In this document: positions 8,161 through 16,012 of the stretch, piece after piece | Layout of the letters: each line of letters begins with the position of its first letter | How positions within the stretch are numbered: the first letter of the stretch is position 1 | Assembly (NCBI GenBank): GCA_943333125.1 | Contig: CALQSB010000028.1 | Location: forward strand, 1-34,057 | Length of the DNA: 34,057 bases | Source: Chitinophaga pinensis | GTDB lineage: Bacteria > Bacteroidota > Bacteroidia > Chitinophagales > Chitinophagaceae | Direction: 5' to 3' | The notes under the pieces: generated by a model | The model's database searches: none | The model's input: only the letters and a program-made list of their open reading frames with translations | Told to the model about the DNA's origin: nothing | Position numbers and translations under genes: made by a program

Positions 8161-8246
8161 GGTTTAAAAAGTTCAATTAGTTCAATTAGTTACTATTGGT
8201 ACTAAAACCTCTTGAATCTATCGAGCCTTTTAAACTTTTTTAAACT
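8161..8246. repeat. GTTCAA-type inverted repeat, family (b), copy 2
   Basis: The left arm is GGTTTAAAAAGTTCAATTAG plus a second TTCAATTAGTT. The right arm is AACCTCTTGAATCTATCGAG then CCTTTTAAACTTTTTTAAAC. The arms are imperfectly complementary and fill almost the whole trmH-aat gap. Confidence 0.65.
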
Positions 8247-8251
8247 TACAC

Positions 8252-8905
8252 ATGCACATTCTCACTAACGATATCATTTTTCCTGAGGTAGAATCAGCAG
8301 ATGAAAATGGACTTCTTGCCATCGGCGGTGATTTGACTGCGGAAAGATTATTGTGCGCTTATCGCAACGGAATATTTCCCTGGTATAATGAAGATGATCC
8401 GATTTTGTGGTGGAGTCCCGATCCACGTTGTGTTTTGTTTCCTGATAAATTACTAGTAACAAAAAGTATGCGCCAGGTTTTGCAAAATGGAAAATTCAGG
8501 TTCACCAGAAATAAATCTTTCGGTCAGGTAATCAGCGCCTGTAAAACTACAGAAAGAAAAGACGAAACAGGTACGTGGATTAATCAGGATATAGTTGATG
8601 CATACTCGAAATTATTCGAACTCGGTTTTGCGGTCAGTGCAGAAACATGGAGAGAAGGCAAGCTGGTTGGTGGGCTTTATGGAATAAAAATTGGCGATGT
8701 TTTTTTTGGTGAAAGTATGTTCAGTGCAGAATCTAACGCCAGTAAATTTGCATTTATCAATCTGGTGCAGCAGCTTCAGCGAGAAGGACTCAAAATTATT
8801 GATTGTCAGATGAGAACGGAGCACCTCATTAGTATGGGGGCAGAAATGATATCAAGGAGTATTTTTAAAGAAAAATTAAAGATGTATTTAGGCTCGTCTA
8901 CTTAA
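8252..8905 (+). CDS. aat: Leucyl/phenylalanyl-tRNA--protein transferase
   Basis: This enzyme adds Leu or Phe from charged tRNA to N-terminal Arg or Lys of proteins, marking them for ClpS/ClpAP in the bacterial N-degron pathway. At 217 aa it has the usual length. Diagnostic blocks are in order: ENGLLAIGGDL near the N-terminus, YRNGIFPWYNEDDPILWWSPDPR, TWINQDIVDAY, WREGKLVGGLYGIKIGDVFFGESMFS and IDCQM...HLISMGAEMISR. The ATG follows directly on a family (b) repeat, so its own leader is very short or it is expressed from the trmH promoter. Confidence 0.95.
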   Translation: MHILTNDIIFPEVESADENGLLAIGGDLTAERLLCAYRNGIFPWYNEDDPILWWSPDPRCVLFPDKLLVTKSMRQVLQNGKFRFTRNKSFGQVISACKTTERKDETGTWINQDIVDAYSKLFELGFAVSAETWREGKLVGGLYGIKIGDVFFGESMFSAESNASKFAFINLVQQLQREGLKIIDCQMRTEHLISMGAEMISRSIFKEKLKMYLGSST

Positions 8906-8992
8906 TCATTTGTAATTCGACTTAGAAAACAAGGAGTCTGCTATAGAGATACTTAATAATAACAGCTAGCCTTGGCTGCATTTATACTCCAT

Positions 8993-9814
8993 TCAGCATG
9001 TCCAAAAATCAATCCATCCCGAGTTGCTTATTTCAAATGGATGTTGATTTCCGGTACGTTGCAAATGGATTTCAGGCAAACTTTCCACTTCCTTTTCTTT
9101 GTATCCACTTTCATTTAAAAGAGCGCAAAATTCATTTCTCGAATAAAATGTAATAGGAGGAAGTAATAGCGTGTTTCTGATGACTTCGAAAACTCTGAAT
9201 GGATAAATCTGGTAATCTTCATGGATCAATTCGGGAGGTAAGCAAAAATCTCCGATTATTGATGCGTCTTGTGCTTTACACCATTTCAGTAAATTGATGA
9301 GCACTTCTTTTTCTAGATAATAAACAATGCCTTCAAAAATAACCAAGGTAGGAAGTGCATAATCGAAATTATTTTTTATCAATTCGGCAGACCAATGTGC
9401 TATGTTATTCAAATCGGTTTTGATAAATGAAATATTGGAAAACAGATTGTTTAATAAACCGGATTTTTCTTCCATGGAATAAAGATCCAGGTCATATATC
9501 CTGCTTTTGGGGAATTGTTCCGCAAGAGAAGCCGAAAGAGGAGACAGTCCTGCAGCCATGATCACCACTTGTCCGCAGGTGTTTTTATTATGGCAATCTT
9601 CAAGAAAAGCAGAAGCCTTGCTGAGCATGAAATATTTCCTTGCAGAAATAGCCTGAGTATGCATAAAATGTTGTGCTTTGTCAAGAGCATTCAATAGCAC
9701 ATCTCCTTCAGAAAGATCAAGGGCCTCGATATACTGTTTTGTTTTTTTGCCCTGATACAAATGCTGGTCAGTCCAGTTGATAACCAATGCTGATGTGGAG
9801 GAGATTTTAAGCAT
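8993..9814 (-). CDS. Class I SAM-dependent methyltransferase, leucine carboxyl methyltransferase (LCMT)-like
   Basis: A 273-aa protein resembling the LCMT / Ppm1 group of O-methyltransferases. Visible parts are SARKYFML (a position where LCMT proteins carry an Arg that contacts the methyl donor), a glycine-poor cofactor loop VVIMAAGLSPLSASLA, an acidic strand end (RIYDLDLYSME) and PTLVIFEGIVYYLEKEVLINLL, a helix conserved in this family. The substrate is unknown; bacterial relatives methylate carboxyl groups of small metabolites or are uncharacterised. It lies 131 bases downstream of the GH3-family gene on the same strand and may be cotranscribed with it. Confidence 0.75.
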   Translation of the reverse strand: MLKISSTSALVINWTDQHLYQGKKTKQYIEALDLSEGDVLLNALDKAQHFMHTQAISARKYFMLSKASAFLEDCHNKNTCGQVVIMAAGLSPLSASLAEQFPKSRIYDLDLYSMEEKSGLLNNLFSNISFIKTDLNNIAHWSAELIKNNFDYALPTLVIFEGIVYYLEKEVLINLLKWCKAQDASIIGDFCLPPELIHEDYQIYPFRVFEVIRNTLLLPPITFYSRNEFCALLNESGYKEKEVESLPEIHLQRTGNQHPFEISNSGWIDFWTC

Positions 9815-9945
9815 AGAAATGAAAAGGGTTATATTATTGACTGTAAAACCTAAAGTGACAGAATGTTATATTGTATTTTAAAATGAGGGCTTGGTGTTTT
9901 TAAATAGTTTTAAATAGGTTGAAAAGGAATAGATAAAAAAGTGGA

Positions 9946-11439
9946 TTAATTTAAAGCTTCAGTTAATCCATCCGCAATCTTTCTGTCGTTTGAAAGCCGG
10001 GGAACCTTATTTTGTCCGCCCAATTTGCCAATGCTTTTCATATAGTCCACAAATCCATTTTTGCGAACAGGCGTAATCTTAAGCGGCTGAAGAATATTTC
10101 CGGCAATCAGATCATCATAATAAACATTTTTCTTTCTTAGGTTATGGTCTATTGTTAAAGCAAAAGCATTTAAATCGTATGGCTGATTTTCAAATTCTAT
10201 AAACCATTCATGGAAACTTTTACCATTATCGGTACTAATAAATGGAGCGACTGTAAATTCTACAAGTTTAATATCTAATGCTGAGGCGGCGGCTAAAATA
10301 GCGGATTCTACTTCTTCGCCAATTACATGTTCTCCAAAAGCAGAGATAAAATGTTTGATTCTTCCACTCACAATAATTCGGTAGGGTTCTAAAGAAACAA
10401 ACTTCACAGTGTCTCCAATATTGTATCCCCATAATCCAGCGTTACTACTGATAATCAACGCATAGTTTACATTAACTTTAATTTCTTTTAAAGTTAGTCG
10501 TGTAGGATTTGAGTTGTTGATTTCTTCGGCCGGAATGAATTCAAAAAAGATTCCACTGTTGGTATTTAGTAGCATTCCCGGATGTTGCATGGAGTCTTGA
10601 AATGCAAAGAATCCTTCGCTGGCAGGAAACAATTCAATAGTGTCAATTTTGCGTCCAATACTTTCAGCTAGCTTTGCTTTATAGGGTTCGTAGTTTACGC
10701 CTCCTTGAACCATTACGCTAAAATTAGGAAAGAGCTCGCCAATTTTTTTTCCGGATTTCTCAATCAATCTGTCGAAGTACATTTGCATCCAAGGGGGGAT
10801 GCCGCTTATCAAAGTCATGTCTTCATTAATCGTTTCTTTTACAATTTGATCCAGCTTTTGTTCCCAGTCTTCGATGCAATTGACTTCATAAGATGGAAGC
10901 TGGTTGGCCCTGAGGTATTTGGGAATGTGGTGGTTTACAATTCCGCTTAAACGTCCTGTAGGAATTCCGCCCACTCTTTCCAATTCGGGCGAGCCACTGA
11001 GGAAAATCATTTTGCCATCAGCGAATTTTGTATTGCCTGATTCTGCCATATAGCAGAGTAAAGCGTTTCTGGCTGTATTGATGTGATTCGAAATAGACTC
11101 TTTGGTAATAGGGATGTATTTCACTCCACTAGTGGTGCCGCTGGTTTTGGCAAAATAGATGGGCTGGCCTTTCCATAATATATTTTGTTTGCCTGCTTTT
11201 ATTTTTTCAATCCAGGGTTTGAATTGTTCGTAATCTCTTATAGGAACTTTTTTTACGAAATCCTGATGAGATTTTATTTCTGAGAATCCATGTTCCTTTC
11301 CGAACTCGGTTTTAGCGGCATTTTTTATTAAGGTCTCAAAAATGGTTTGCTGGTCTTTCAGCGCATGAACCATATTCTTTTTGGTCTGACGATATATGTA
11401 ATTGGCAAATGGTTTTGCCAGAAGTGATTTTATTTTCAT
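9946..11439 (-). CDS. GH3 auxin-responsive promoter family protein (ATP-dependent acyl-acid amido synthetase fold)
   Basis: A 497-aa member of the GH3 branch of the adenylate-forming superfamily. Plant GH3 enzymes activate carboxylic hormones with ATP and join them to amino acids; the role in Bacteroidota is unknown. The phosphate-binding motif TSGTTSG lies at residues 99-105, within FAKTSGTTSGVKYIPIT. Other family blocks are IFLSGSPELERVGGIPTGRLSG, ASEGFFAFQ, AGLWGYNIGDTVKF and ISAFGEHVIGEEVESAI in the C-terminal cap. It is about 100 residues shorter than plant enzymes, as is usual for bacterial members. A short open frame upstream ends in an ATGA overlap with this start, but it is built from intergenic repeats and is not called. 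Confidence 0.9.
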   Translation of the reverse strand: MKIKSLLAKPFANYIYRQTKKNMVHALKDQQTIFETLIKNAAKTEFGKEHGFSEIKSHQDFVKKVPIRDYEQFKPWIEKIKAGKQNILWKGQPIYFAKTSGTTSGVKYIPITKESISNHINTARNALLCYMAESGNTKFADGKMIFLSGSPELERVGGIPTGRLSGIVNHHIPKYLRANQLPSYEVNCIEDWEQKLDQIVKETINEDMTLISGIPPWMQMYFDRLIEKSGKKIGELFPNFSVMVQGGVNYEPYKAKLAESIGRKIDTIELFPASEGFFAFQDSMQHPGMLLNTNSGIFFEFIPAEEINNSNPTRLTLKEIKVNVNYALIISSNAGLWGYNIGDTVKFVSLEPYRIIVSGRIKHFISAFGEHVIGEEVESAILAAASALDIKLVEFTVAPFISTDNGKSFHEWFIEFENQPYDLNAFALTIDHNLRKKNVYYDDLIAGNILQPLKITPVRKNGFVDYMKSIGKLGGQNKVPRLSNDRKIADGLTEALN

Positions 11440-11766
11440 TCTTTATTTACCATTTCATCGCTTCCTTTTGAGAGGCGCTTTGGGATATGCAATTTATAGA
11501 ATAATTGATAAAGATGAAAAACAGTTTCGATAAGAAATTGTTTAGCAGGCTTTGCTGAGAAGTGTAACGCAACGTCCCTTTCAGGAGACATTGCTGAGAA
11601 GTACAGTTTTATCCAGTATCTAGCTCTATCCAACGCAAAGTCCCTTTCAGGAGACATTGCTGAAAAGTAGTAACCATAATCTTCACCTTATCCAAAAAAA
11701 ATCTCATCCAAAACACTTTTAATAGCATAAATTGCACCACTTTATTCAGTTAAACTAATAGTATTT
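11440..11766. other. Divergent intergenic region between the GH3-family gene and dxr
   Basis: 327 bases without a credible gene. The centre (11552-11670) is a tandem array of repeat family (c). The rest should hold the promoters of both divergent genes, but no good TAnnTTTG box with a proper spacer was found. Confidence 0.6.
11552..11670 (+). repeat. Tandem copies of repeat family (c)
   Basis: Two units share TTGCTGAGAAGT at one end and TCCCTTTCAGGAGACA at the other (11552-11590, 39 bases; 11591-11656, 66 bases). A third begins with TTGCTGAAAAGTAG. The longer unit carries an extra block with ATCCAGTATC and TAGCTCTATCCAACGC that matches the copy at 5200-5262. Confidence 0.8.
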
Positions 11767-12936
11767 ATGGCTTCGGAATCGCCTAAAAAAAGAGTAGCCA
11801 TATTTGGCTCTACAGGTTCGATAGGCACACAGGCATTGGAAGTAATCAGATCAAACAAAGATTTGTTTGAAGTAGAAATTCTTACTGCTCATACCAACGA
11901 AGAGTTATTGATAGCGCAGTCATTGGAGTTTAGTCCCAATGCTGTGGTTATTGGTGATCCTGCAAAATATGAAAAAGTAAAGCAAGCACTGAGTTCTGCT
12001 GATATCAAAGTTTTTGCTGGAGAAGAGGCTTTGGAAGAAGTCGCTGATTTTGATACTTATGATATTATGATTGCTGCAATTGTTGGCTTTGCTGGTTTGA
12101 AGCCAACATTAAAGGCGGTAGAAAAAGGCAAAGTGATTGCTTTGGCCAACAAAGAAACGCTTGTAGTGGCCGGCGATATTGTAATGCAAAAAGCTATTGA
12201 ATTCAGGTCTCCAATTATTCCTGTGGATAGCGAGCATTCTGCAATATTTCAATGCTTGGTTGGCGAGTCGCGCAATCCAATAGAAAGAGTAATTCTTACC
12301 GCGAGTGGTGGTCCTTTCCTTGGCAAGAAACCTAACTTCCTGGTTAATGTAAAAAGAGATCATGCATTACAACATCCCAACTGGTCTATGGGCGCAAAAA
12401 TTTCTGTGGATTCGGCGACGTTAATGAATAAAGGTCTGGAGATGATTGAAGCTAAATGGTTATTCAATTTAAATCCTAATCAAATAGAAGTAGTAATTCA
12501 TTCTCAAAGTGTTATACATAGTATAGTTCAGTTTGAAGATGGAAGTATGAAAGCACAAATGGGATTGCCGGATATGAAATTGCCCATCCAATATGCATTA
12601 GGATTTCCACAACGAATAAAGAATGATTTCCCTCGGCTTAACTTCAAAAGATATCCCAATTTAAGTTTTGAAGAGCCGGATTATAAAACATTCAGGAACC
12701 TTAGCCTCGCCATTGAAGCGTTGCAAAGCGGAGGAAATAAAGCCTGCGTATTGAATGCCGCAAATGAAATTGCCGTATGGGCATTTTTGAAAAATAGAAT
12801 TGGATTTTTAGATATTACTGCAGTGGTTGAAAAAACAATGAATGCGATTAAATTTATTGAAAAGCCTACTCTTCAGGAATATTTTGACAGCGATGGGGAG
12901 GCGCGTAATTTTGCAGCGTCTCTGATAAAACTTTAA
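11767..12936 (+). CDS. dxr: 1-deoxy-D-xylulose 5-phosphate reductoisomerase
   Basis: This is the committed step of the non-mevalonate isoprenoid pathway: NADPH-dependent rearrangement and reduction of DXP to 2-C-methyl-D-erythritol 4-phosphate in the cytosol. The 389-aa length is standard. The NADPH loop GSTGSIG is at residues 14-20, ANKETLV follows, and the metal ligands D154 and E156 lie in PVDSEHSA. E225 is in MNKGLEMIEA, with N221 and K222 as substrate contacts. ASGGPF and HPNWSMGAKISVDSATL are also intact. rseP follows after 41 bases, as in many bacteria where the two genes are linked. Confidence 0.97.
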   Translation: MASESPKKRVAIFGSTGSIGTQALEVIRSNKDLFEVEILTAHTNEELLIAQSLEFSPNAVVIGDPAKYEKVKQALSSADIKVFAGEEALEEVADFDTYDIMIAAIVGFAGLKPTLKAVEKGKVIALANKETLVVAGDIVMQKAIEFRSPIIPVDSEHSAIFQCLVGESRNPIERVILTASGGPFLGKKPNFLVNVKRDHALQHPNWSMGAKISVDSATLMNKGLEMIEAKWLFNLNPNQIEVVIHSQSVIHSIVQFEDGSMKAQMGLPDMKLPIQYALGFPQRIKNDFPRLNFKRYPNLSFEEPDYKTFRNLSLAIEALQSGGNKACVLNAANEIAVWAFLKNRIGFLDITAVVEKTMNAIKFIEKPTLQEYFDSDGEARNFAASLIKL

Positions 12937-12977
12937 TTTCCGGGAAACTTTGAATATTGATTTTTTAATTTTACAAT

Positions 12978-14357
12978 ATGAATCTATTAGCTATTGATTG
13001 GTCGAGTGTAGGGATGAAAGCCGCACAATTACTTCTTTCACTTTCTATTCTTGTTATTCTTCACGAATTCGGACATTACATAACAGCAAAGTGGTTTAAG
13101 TGCCGGGTAGACAAATTTTATTTATTTTTTGATCCTTGGTTTTCTGTTTTTAAAAAGAAAATCGGTGAAACAGAATATGGTGTTGGCTGGCTGCCTTTGG
13201 GCGGCTATGTGAAAATTGCAGGAATGGTGGACGAAAGCATGGACAAAGAACAAATGAAACTCCCTCCTCAACCCTGGGAATTCAGAAGTAAACCAGCCTG
13301 GCAAAGATTAATCATTATGCTAGGGGGTGTCATCGTGAATGTATTGCTGGCTTTTGTTATTTACGCGATGATTTTAATGGTTTGGGGCGAACAAAATATC
13401 AAAGCAGATTCATTAAAATATGGTGTTGCTTTTAATGATCCGCTGTTTAAAGATTTGGGCTTTCAAAACGGCGATAAAATAATTTCTGTTGATGGCAAAC
13501 CCGTAGTTGAATTTACAGATATATTAAAGAAGGTTCTTCTTGTAGACAGTAATGTAATAGTAATCAGAAATGGCAAACAGCAAAATCTTAAAATGCCTGT
13601 TGATCTTATTGGTAAACTGATTGAGAAAAGAAAAAAATCGGAGCAGCCGCTAATTAGTCCGCGGGTACCTGTAATTGTGATGCACATTGAGGATTCTTCA
13701 ATTGCGTTTAAAAACGGCCTTCGTAAAAGCGACCATGTAATTGGTATTAATGCATATTCTACCGAATTCAGAGATGAGTATGAAAAAGTAATCAGTACAA
13801 TGAAAAAGGGGACTTCAATTGCATTAAAAGTTAGCAGAAACGACAGTGTGATTTTTTTAAATACCACATTGCCGGAAGATGGAAAAATTGGATTTAGTTC
13901 GCCTAATCTTCCTGAACAATTTGACAGCCTTGGAATTTACAAGTTCACCAATAAAAAATATGGATTTTTTGCTGCTATTCCTGCCGGAGTTAAAAGAGCG
14001 GGAAATGAATTAGGATTTTATATAGATCAGTTTAAAAAAATATTATCCCCTTCAACTGGCGCTTACAAAGGAGTTGGTGGATTTAAAGCCATGGGTTCGG
14101 TATTCTCAGGTCATGGCTGGGATTGGGAGCATTTCTGGACAATCACCGCTTTCTTTTCCATAGTGCTGGCGTTTATGAATTTATTGCCAATTCCTGCATT
14201 AGACGGAGGACATGTACTTTTTACTTTAATAGAAATGATTACCCGCAGAAAACCCAGTGAAAAATTCCTGGAATATGCTCAGATTGTTGGAATGATTTTA
14301 TTGCTTAGTCTGATGGTTTATGCAAATGGGAATGACTGGTTTGGGTGGGGGAAATAA
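12978..14357 (+). CDS. rseP: Site-2 (S2P) intramembrane zinc metalloprotease, RseP family
   Basis: A membrane protease that cuts transmembrane segments of anti-sigma factors or remnant signal peptides. At 459 aa it is of normal length. The zinc motif H29-E30-F-G-H33 lies in the first membrane helix (LSILVILHEFGHYITAKWF). A second helix follows (IIMLGGVIVNVLLAFVIYAMIL). Two PDZ-like segments occupy about residues 140-310, with 'GFQNGDKIISVDGKPV' and 'GLRKSDHVIGINA' as their ligand-loop strands. The third zinc ligand, D409, is in LLPIPALDGGH, and a last hydrophobic segment ends the protein. The ATG at 12978 leaves a short N-terminus before the zinc helix. Its substrate here cannot be named; no anti-sigma gene is adjacent. 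Confidence 0.93.
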   Translation: MNLLAIDWSSVGMKAAQLLLSLSILVILHEFGHYITAKWFKCRVDKFYLFFDPWFSVFKKKIGETEYGVGWLPLGGYVKIAGMVDESMDKEQMKLPPQPWEFRSKPAWQRLIIMLGGVIVNVLLAFVIYAMILMVWGEQNIKADSLKYGVAFNDPLFKDLGFQNGDKIISVDGKPVVEFTDILKKVLLVDSNVIVIRNGKQQNLKMPVDLIGKLIEKRKKSEQPLISPRVPVIVMHIEDSSIAFKNGLRKSDHVIGINAYSTEFRDEYEKVISTMKKGTSIALKVSRNDSVIFLNTTLPEDGKIGFSSPNLPEQFDSLGIYKFTNKKYGFFAAIPAGVKRAGNELGFYIDQFKKILSPSTGAYKGVGGFKAMGSVFSGHGWDWEHFWTITAFFSIVLAFMNLLPIPALDGGHVLFTLIEMITRRKPSEKFLEYAQIVGMILLLSLMVYANGNDWFGWGK

Positions 14358-14370
14358 ATGCCCGTTTCAG

Positions 14371-14474
14371 AGGTTTAAAAAGTTCAATAAGTTCAATAAG
14401 TTTTTTCAATTTGAGAATGTGCTTATTTCGTCTAACGTTTTGAACGTTTTAAACCTTTTGAACTTATTAAACTT
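14371..14474. repeat. GTTCAA-type inverted repeat, family (b), copy 3
   Basis: The left arm is AGGTTTAAAAAGTTCAATAA then GTTCAATAAG. The right arm is AACGTTTTAAACCTTTTGAA then CTTATTAAACTT. The arms pair imperfectly over about 30 bases. It begins 13 bases after the rseP stop. Confidence 0.75.
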
Positions 14475-14527
14475 ATATCCTAACCACAAACATCATTTAA
14501 CAAAACACAAACTCCTATTTTTGCTCC

Positions 14528-15769
14528 ATGCTCAAATCCCTCAGCATATTTCAAAATTCAATACGACTTACTTTTAAGGAGCTTAAGGTAAACAAACTGC
14601 GTACTGGACTTAGCCTTACTGGCGTGGCCTTTGGTATTTTTTGCATCATCGGTGTACTTACAACCGTTAACAGCTTAGAACAAAACATACAGAATGAAGT
14701 AAAAGGACTTGGCAGTAATACCATTTATATCGACAAATGGGATTATAGTGGAGGCCCTAATAAGCCGATGTGGAAATACCGATCCAGACCTGTAATGAAA
14801 AATGAAGAAGCGGCTTTAATTAAGGAGCGATCTTTGCTCGCCGGACAAGTTACTTATTTGATGCAGTCTGTTTCAAATATTTCATATAAAGATGAGGTGA
14901 TTGAAAACGGAACAGTTTATTGTATTAATGAAGATCAAATTGCGATTCAGCCTATTCAGTTCGAAGCCGGAAGATATTTTTCATCGAGTGAATTTACAAA
15001 TGGAACCAATAACTGTATCATAGGCTATACTAATGCAGAAGATTTATTTGGATCTACAGAAAGAGCATTAGGCAGGCAAGTAGATGTTAAGGGAAAAAAA
15101 ATAACAATTGTCGGAGTCATTAAAAAAGAAGGCAAGAGTTTTATTGGATGGGATTATGACAAATGCATCATGATTACAAATAAATTCGCCCGTCAGCTTT
15201 TTGATCCCGAACAATCCAATCCGATATTAATTGTAAAAGGAAAAGAAAATGTAACTACTGATGCGATAAGTCAGGAACTTAGAGGGATCATGCGTCAGAT
15301 CAGAAGGCTGAGCCCTTTGCAGGAAGATAATTTTTCACTCAACAGTGTGGAAGCTTTTAGTAAAGCGATTTCCGAATCATTTGTAACTATTAATATTGTG
15401 GGATCAATTATCGGCGGAATAAGTTTGATCGTAGGCATGTTTGGGATAGCAAATATTATGTTTGTAACTGTGAAAGAAAGAACACCGGTAATTGGTTTGA
15501 AGAAAGCAATTGGGGCAAAACGAAGCACCATACTTTTCGAGTTCTTATTGGAGGCATCTATTTTATGCATTCTAGGTGGTGCCATCGGATTATTTTTCGT
15601 GTATATCTTAACGTTAATTTTATCAGGTCCATTAGAATTTCCGGTTTATTTATCAGCTCCAATGATTTTAACCACAGTAATAATTTGCTTGGTAATAGGA
15701 GTGCTGGCCGGAATAATTCCTGCTTCACGTGCCGCTAAAATGGATCCAGTGAAGGCGATTAGGAGTTAG
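14528..15769 (+). CDS. ABC transporter permease, MacB/FtsX type
   Basis: A 413-aa integral membrane protein of the MacB-like permease group, which works with a separate ATPase to drive export or mechanical work on periplasmic partners. Layout: a cytoplasmic N-terminus, helix 1 at about residues 30-50 (LTGVAFGIFCIIGVLTTV), a long periplasmic MacB_PCD-like domain (about 55-280), then three helices (IIGGISLIVGMFGIANIMF; ILCILGGAIGLFFVYILTLI; TTVIICLVIGVLAGIIPAS) and the typical FtsX end PASRAAKMDPVKAIRS. No ATPase gene is adjacent, so it is an orphan in this window. TATTTTTG, a -7-like box, ends only 5 bases before the ATG. Confidence 0.9.
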   Translation: MLKSLSIFQNSIRLTFKELKVNKLRTGLSLTGVAFGIFCIIGVLTTVNSLEQNIQNEVKGLGSNTIYIDKWDYSGGPNKPMWKYRSRPVMKNEEAALIKERSLLAGQVTYLMQSVSNISYKDEVIENGTVYCINEDQIAIQPIQFEAGRYFSSSEFTNGTNNCIIGYTNAEDLFGSTERALGRQVDVKGKKITIVGVIKKEGKSFIGWDYDKCIMITNKFARQLFDPEQSNPILIVKGKENVTTDAISQELRGIMRQIRRLSPLQEDNFSLNSVEAFSKAISESFVTINIVGSIIGGISLIVGMFGIANIMFVTVKERTPVIGLKKAIGAKRSTILFEFLLEASILCILGGAIGLFFVYILTLILSGPLEFPVYLSAPMILTTVIICLVIGVLAGIIPASRAAKMDPVKAIRS

Positions 15770-15778
15770 GTAAATGCT

Positions 15779-15921
15779 GTTTGAAAGGTTCAAAAAGTTC
15801 AATAAGTTCAAAAGGTTTGATACATTCAATTAGTTCAACAAGTTTGTTTCTGAATAAAATTCAACATTTCGAACAAATTGAATCTCTGCCTACCGTAAGG
15901 CAGGTCTGGAACTTTTTGAAC
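15779..15921. repeat. GTTCAA-type inverted repeat, family (b), copy 4
   Basis: Several GTTCAA blocks on the left (AAGGTTCAAAAAGTTCAATA, then AGTTCAAAAGGTTTG) face GAAC blocks on the right (TTCGAACAAATTGAATC, GGAACTTTTTGAAC). A family (d) palindrome has inserted in, or evolved within, the right arm. Confidence 0.7.
15885..15905. repeat. CTGCCT...AGGCAG palindrome, family (d), copy 2
   Basis: TCTGCCTACCGTAAGGCAGG: arms CTGCCT and AGGCAG around ACCGTA. It is related to the copy at 5289-5308. Confidence 0.65.
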
Positions 15922-15966
15922 AAAAACACCAAACGCCAAACAACAAACATCAAAATAACATGGTCC

Positions 15967-15996
15967 AACTTCCCCCTTTGGAGGATTGAGGGGGCT
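15967..15996 (-). repeat. GC-rich hairpin repeat, family (a), copy 3
   Basis: On the minus strand it reads AGCCCCCTCAATCCTCCAAA then GGGGGAAGTT. Unlike the other copies it does not follow the stop of a gene in its own orientation; it lies just upstream of tsaD and produces an open extension of that frame. Confidence 0.75.
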
Positions 15997-16012
15997 AATA
16001 AAACAACAAACA

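Noticed and set aside
9515-9697. Plus-strand frame inside the LCMT-like gene
   Set aside because: Shadow of the minus-strand gene with no supporting signal.
11436-11657. Open frame of 73 codons overlapping the GH3-family start by ATGA
   Set aside because: Two thirds of it is translated from the tandem family (c) repeat (SPERD peptides), and the rest has no recognisable fold. The ATGA overlap is tempting but may be chance.
14528-15769. A complete MacAB-type efflux system
   Set aside because: Only the permease is present; no ATPase or membrane-fusion protein gene lies nearby.
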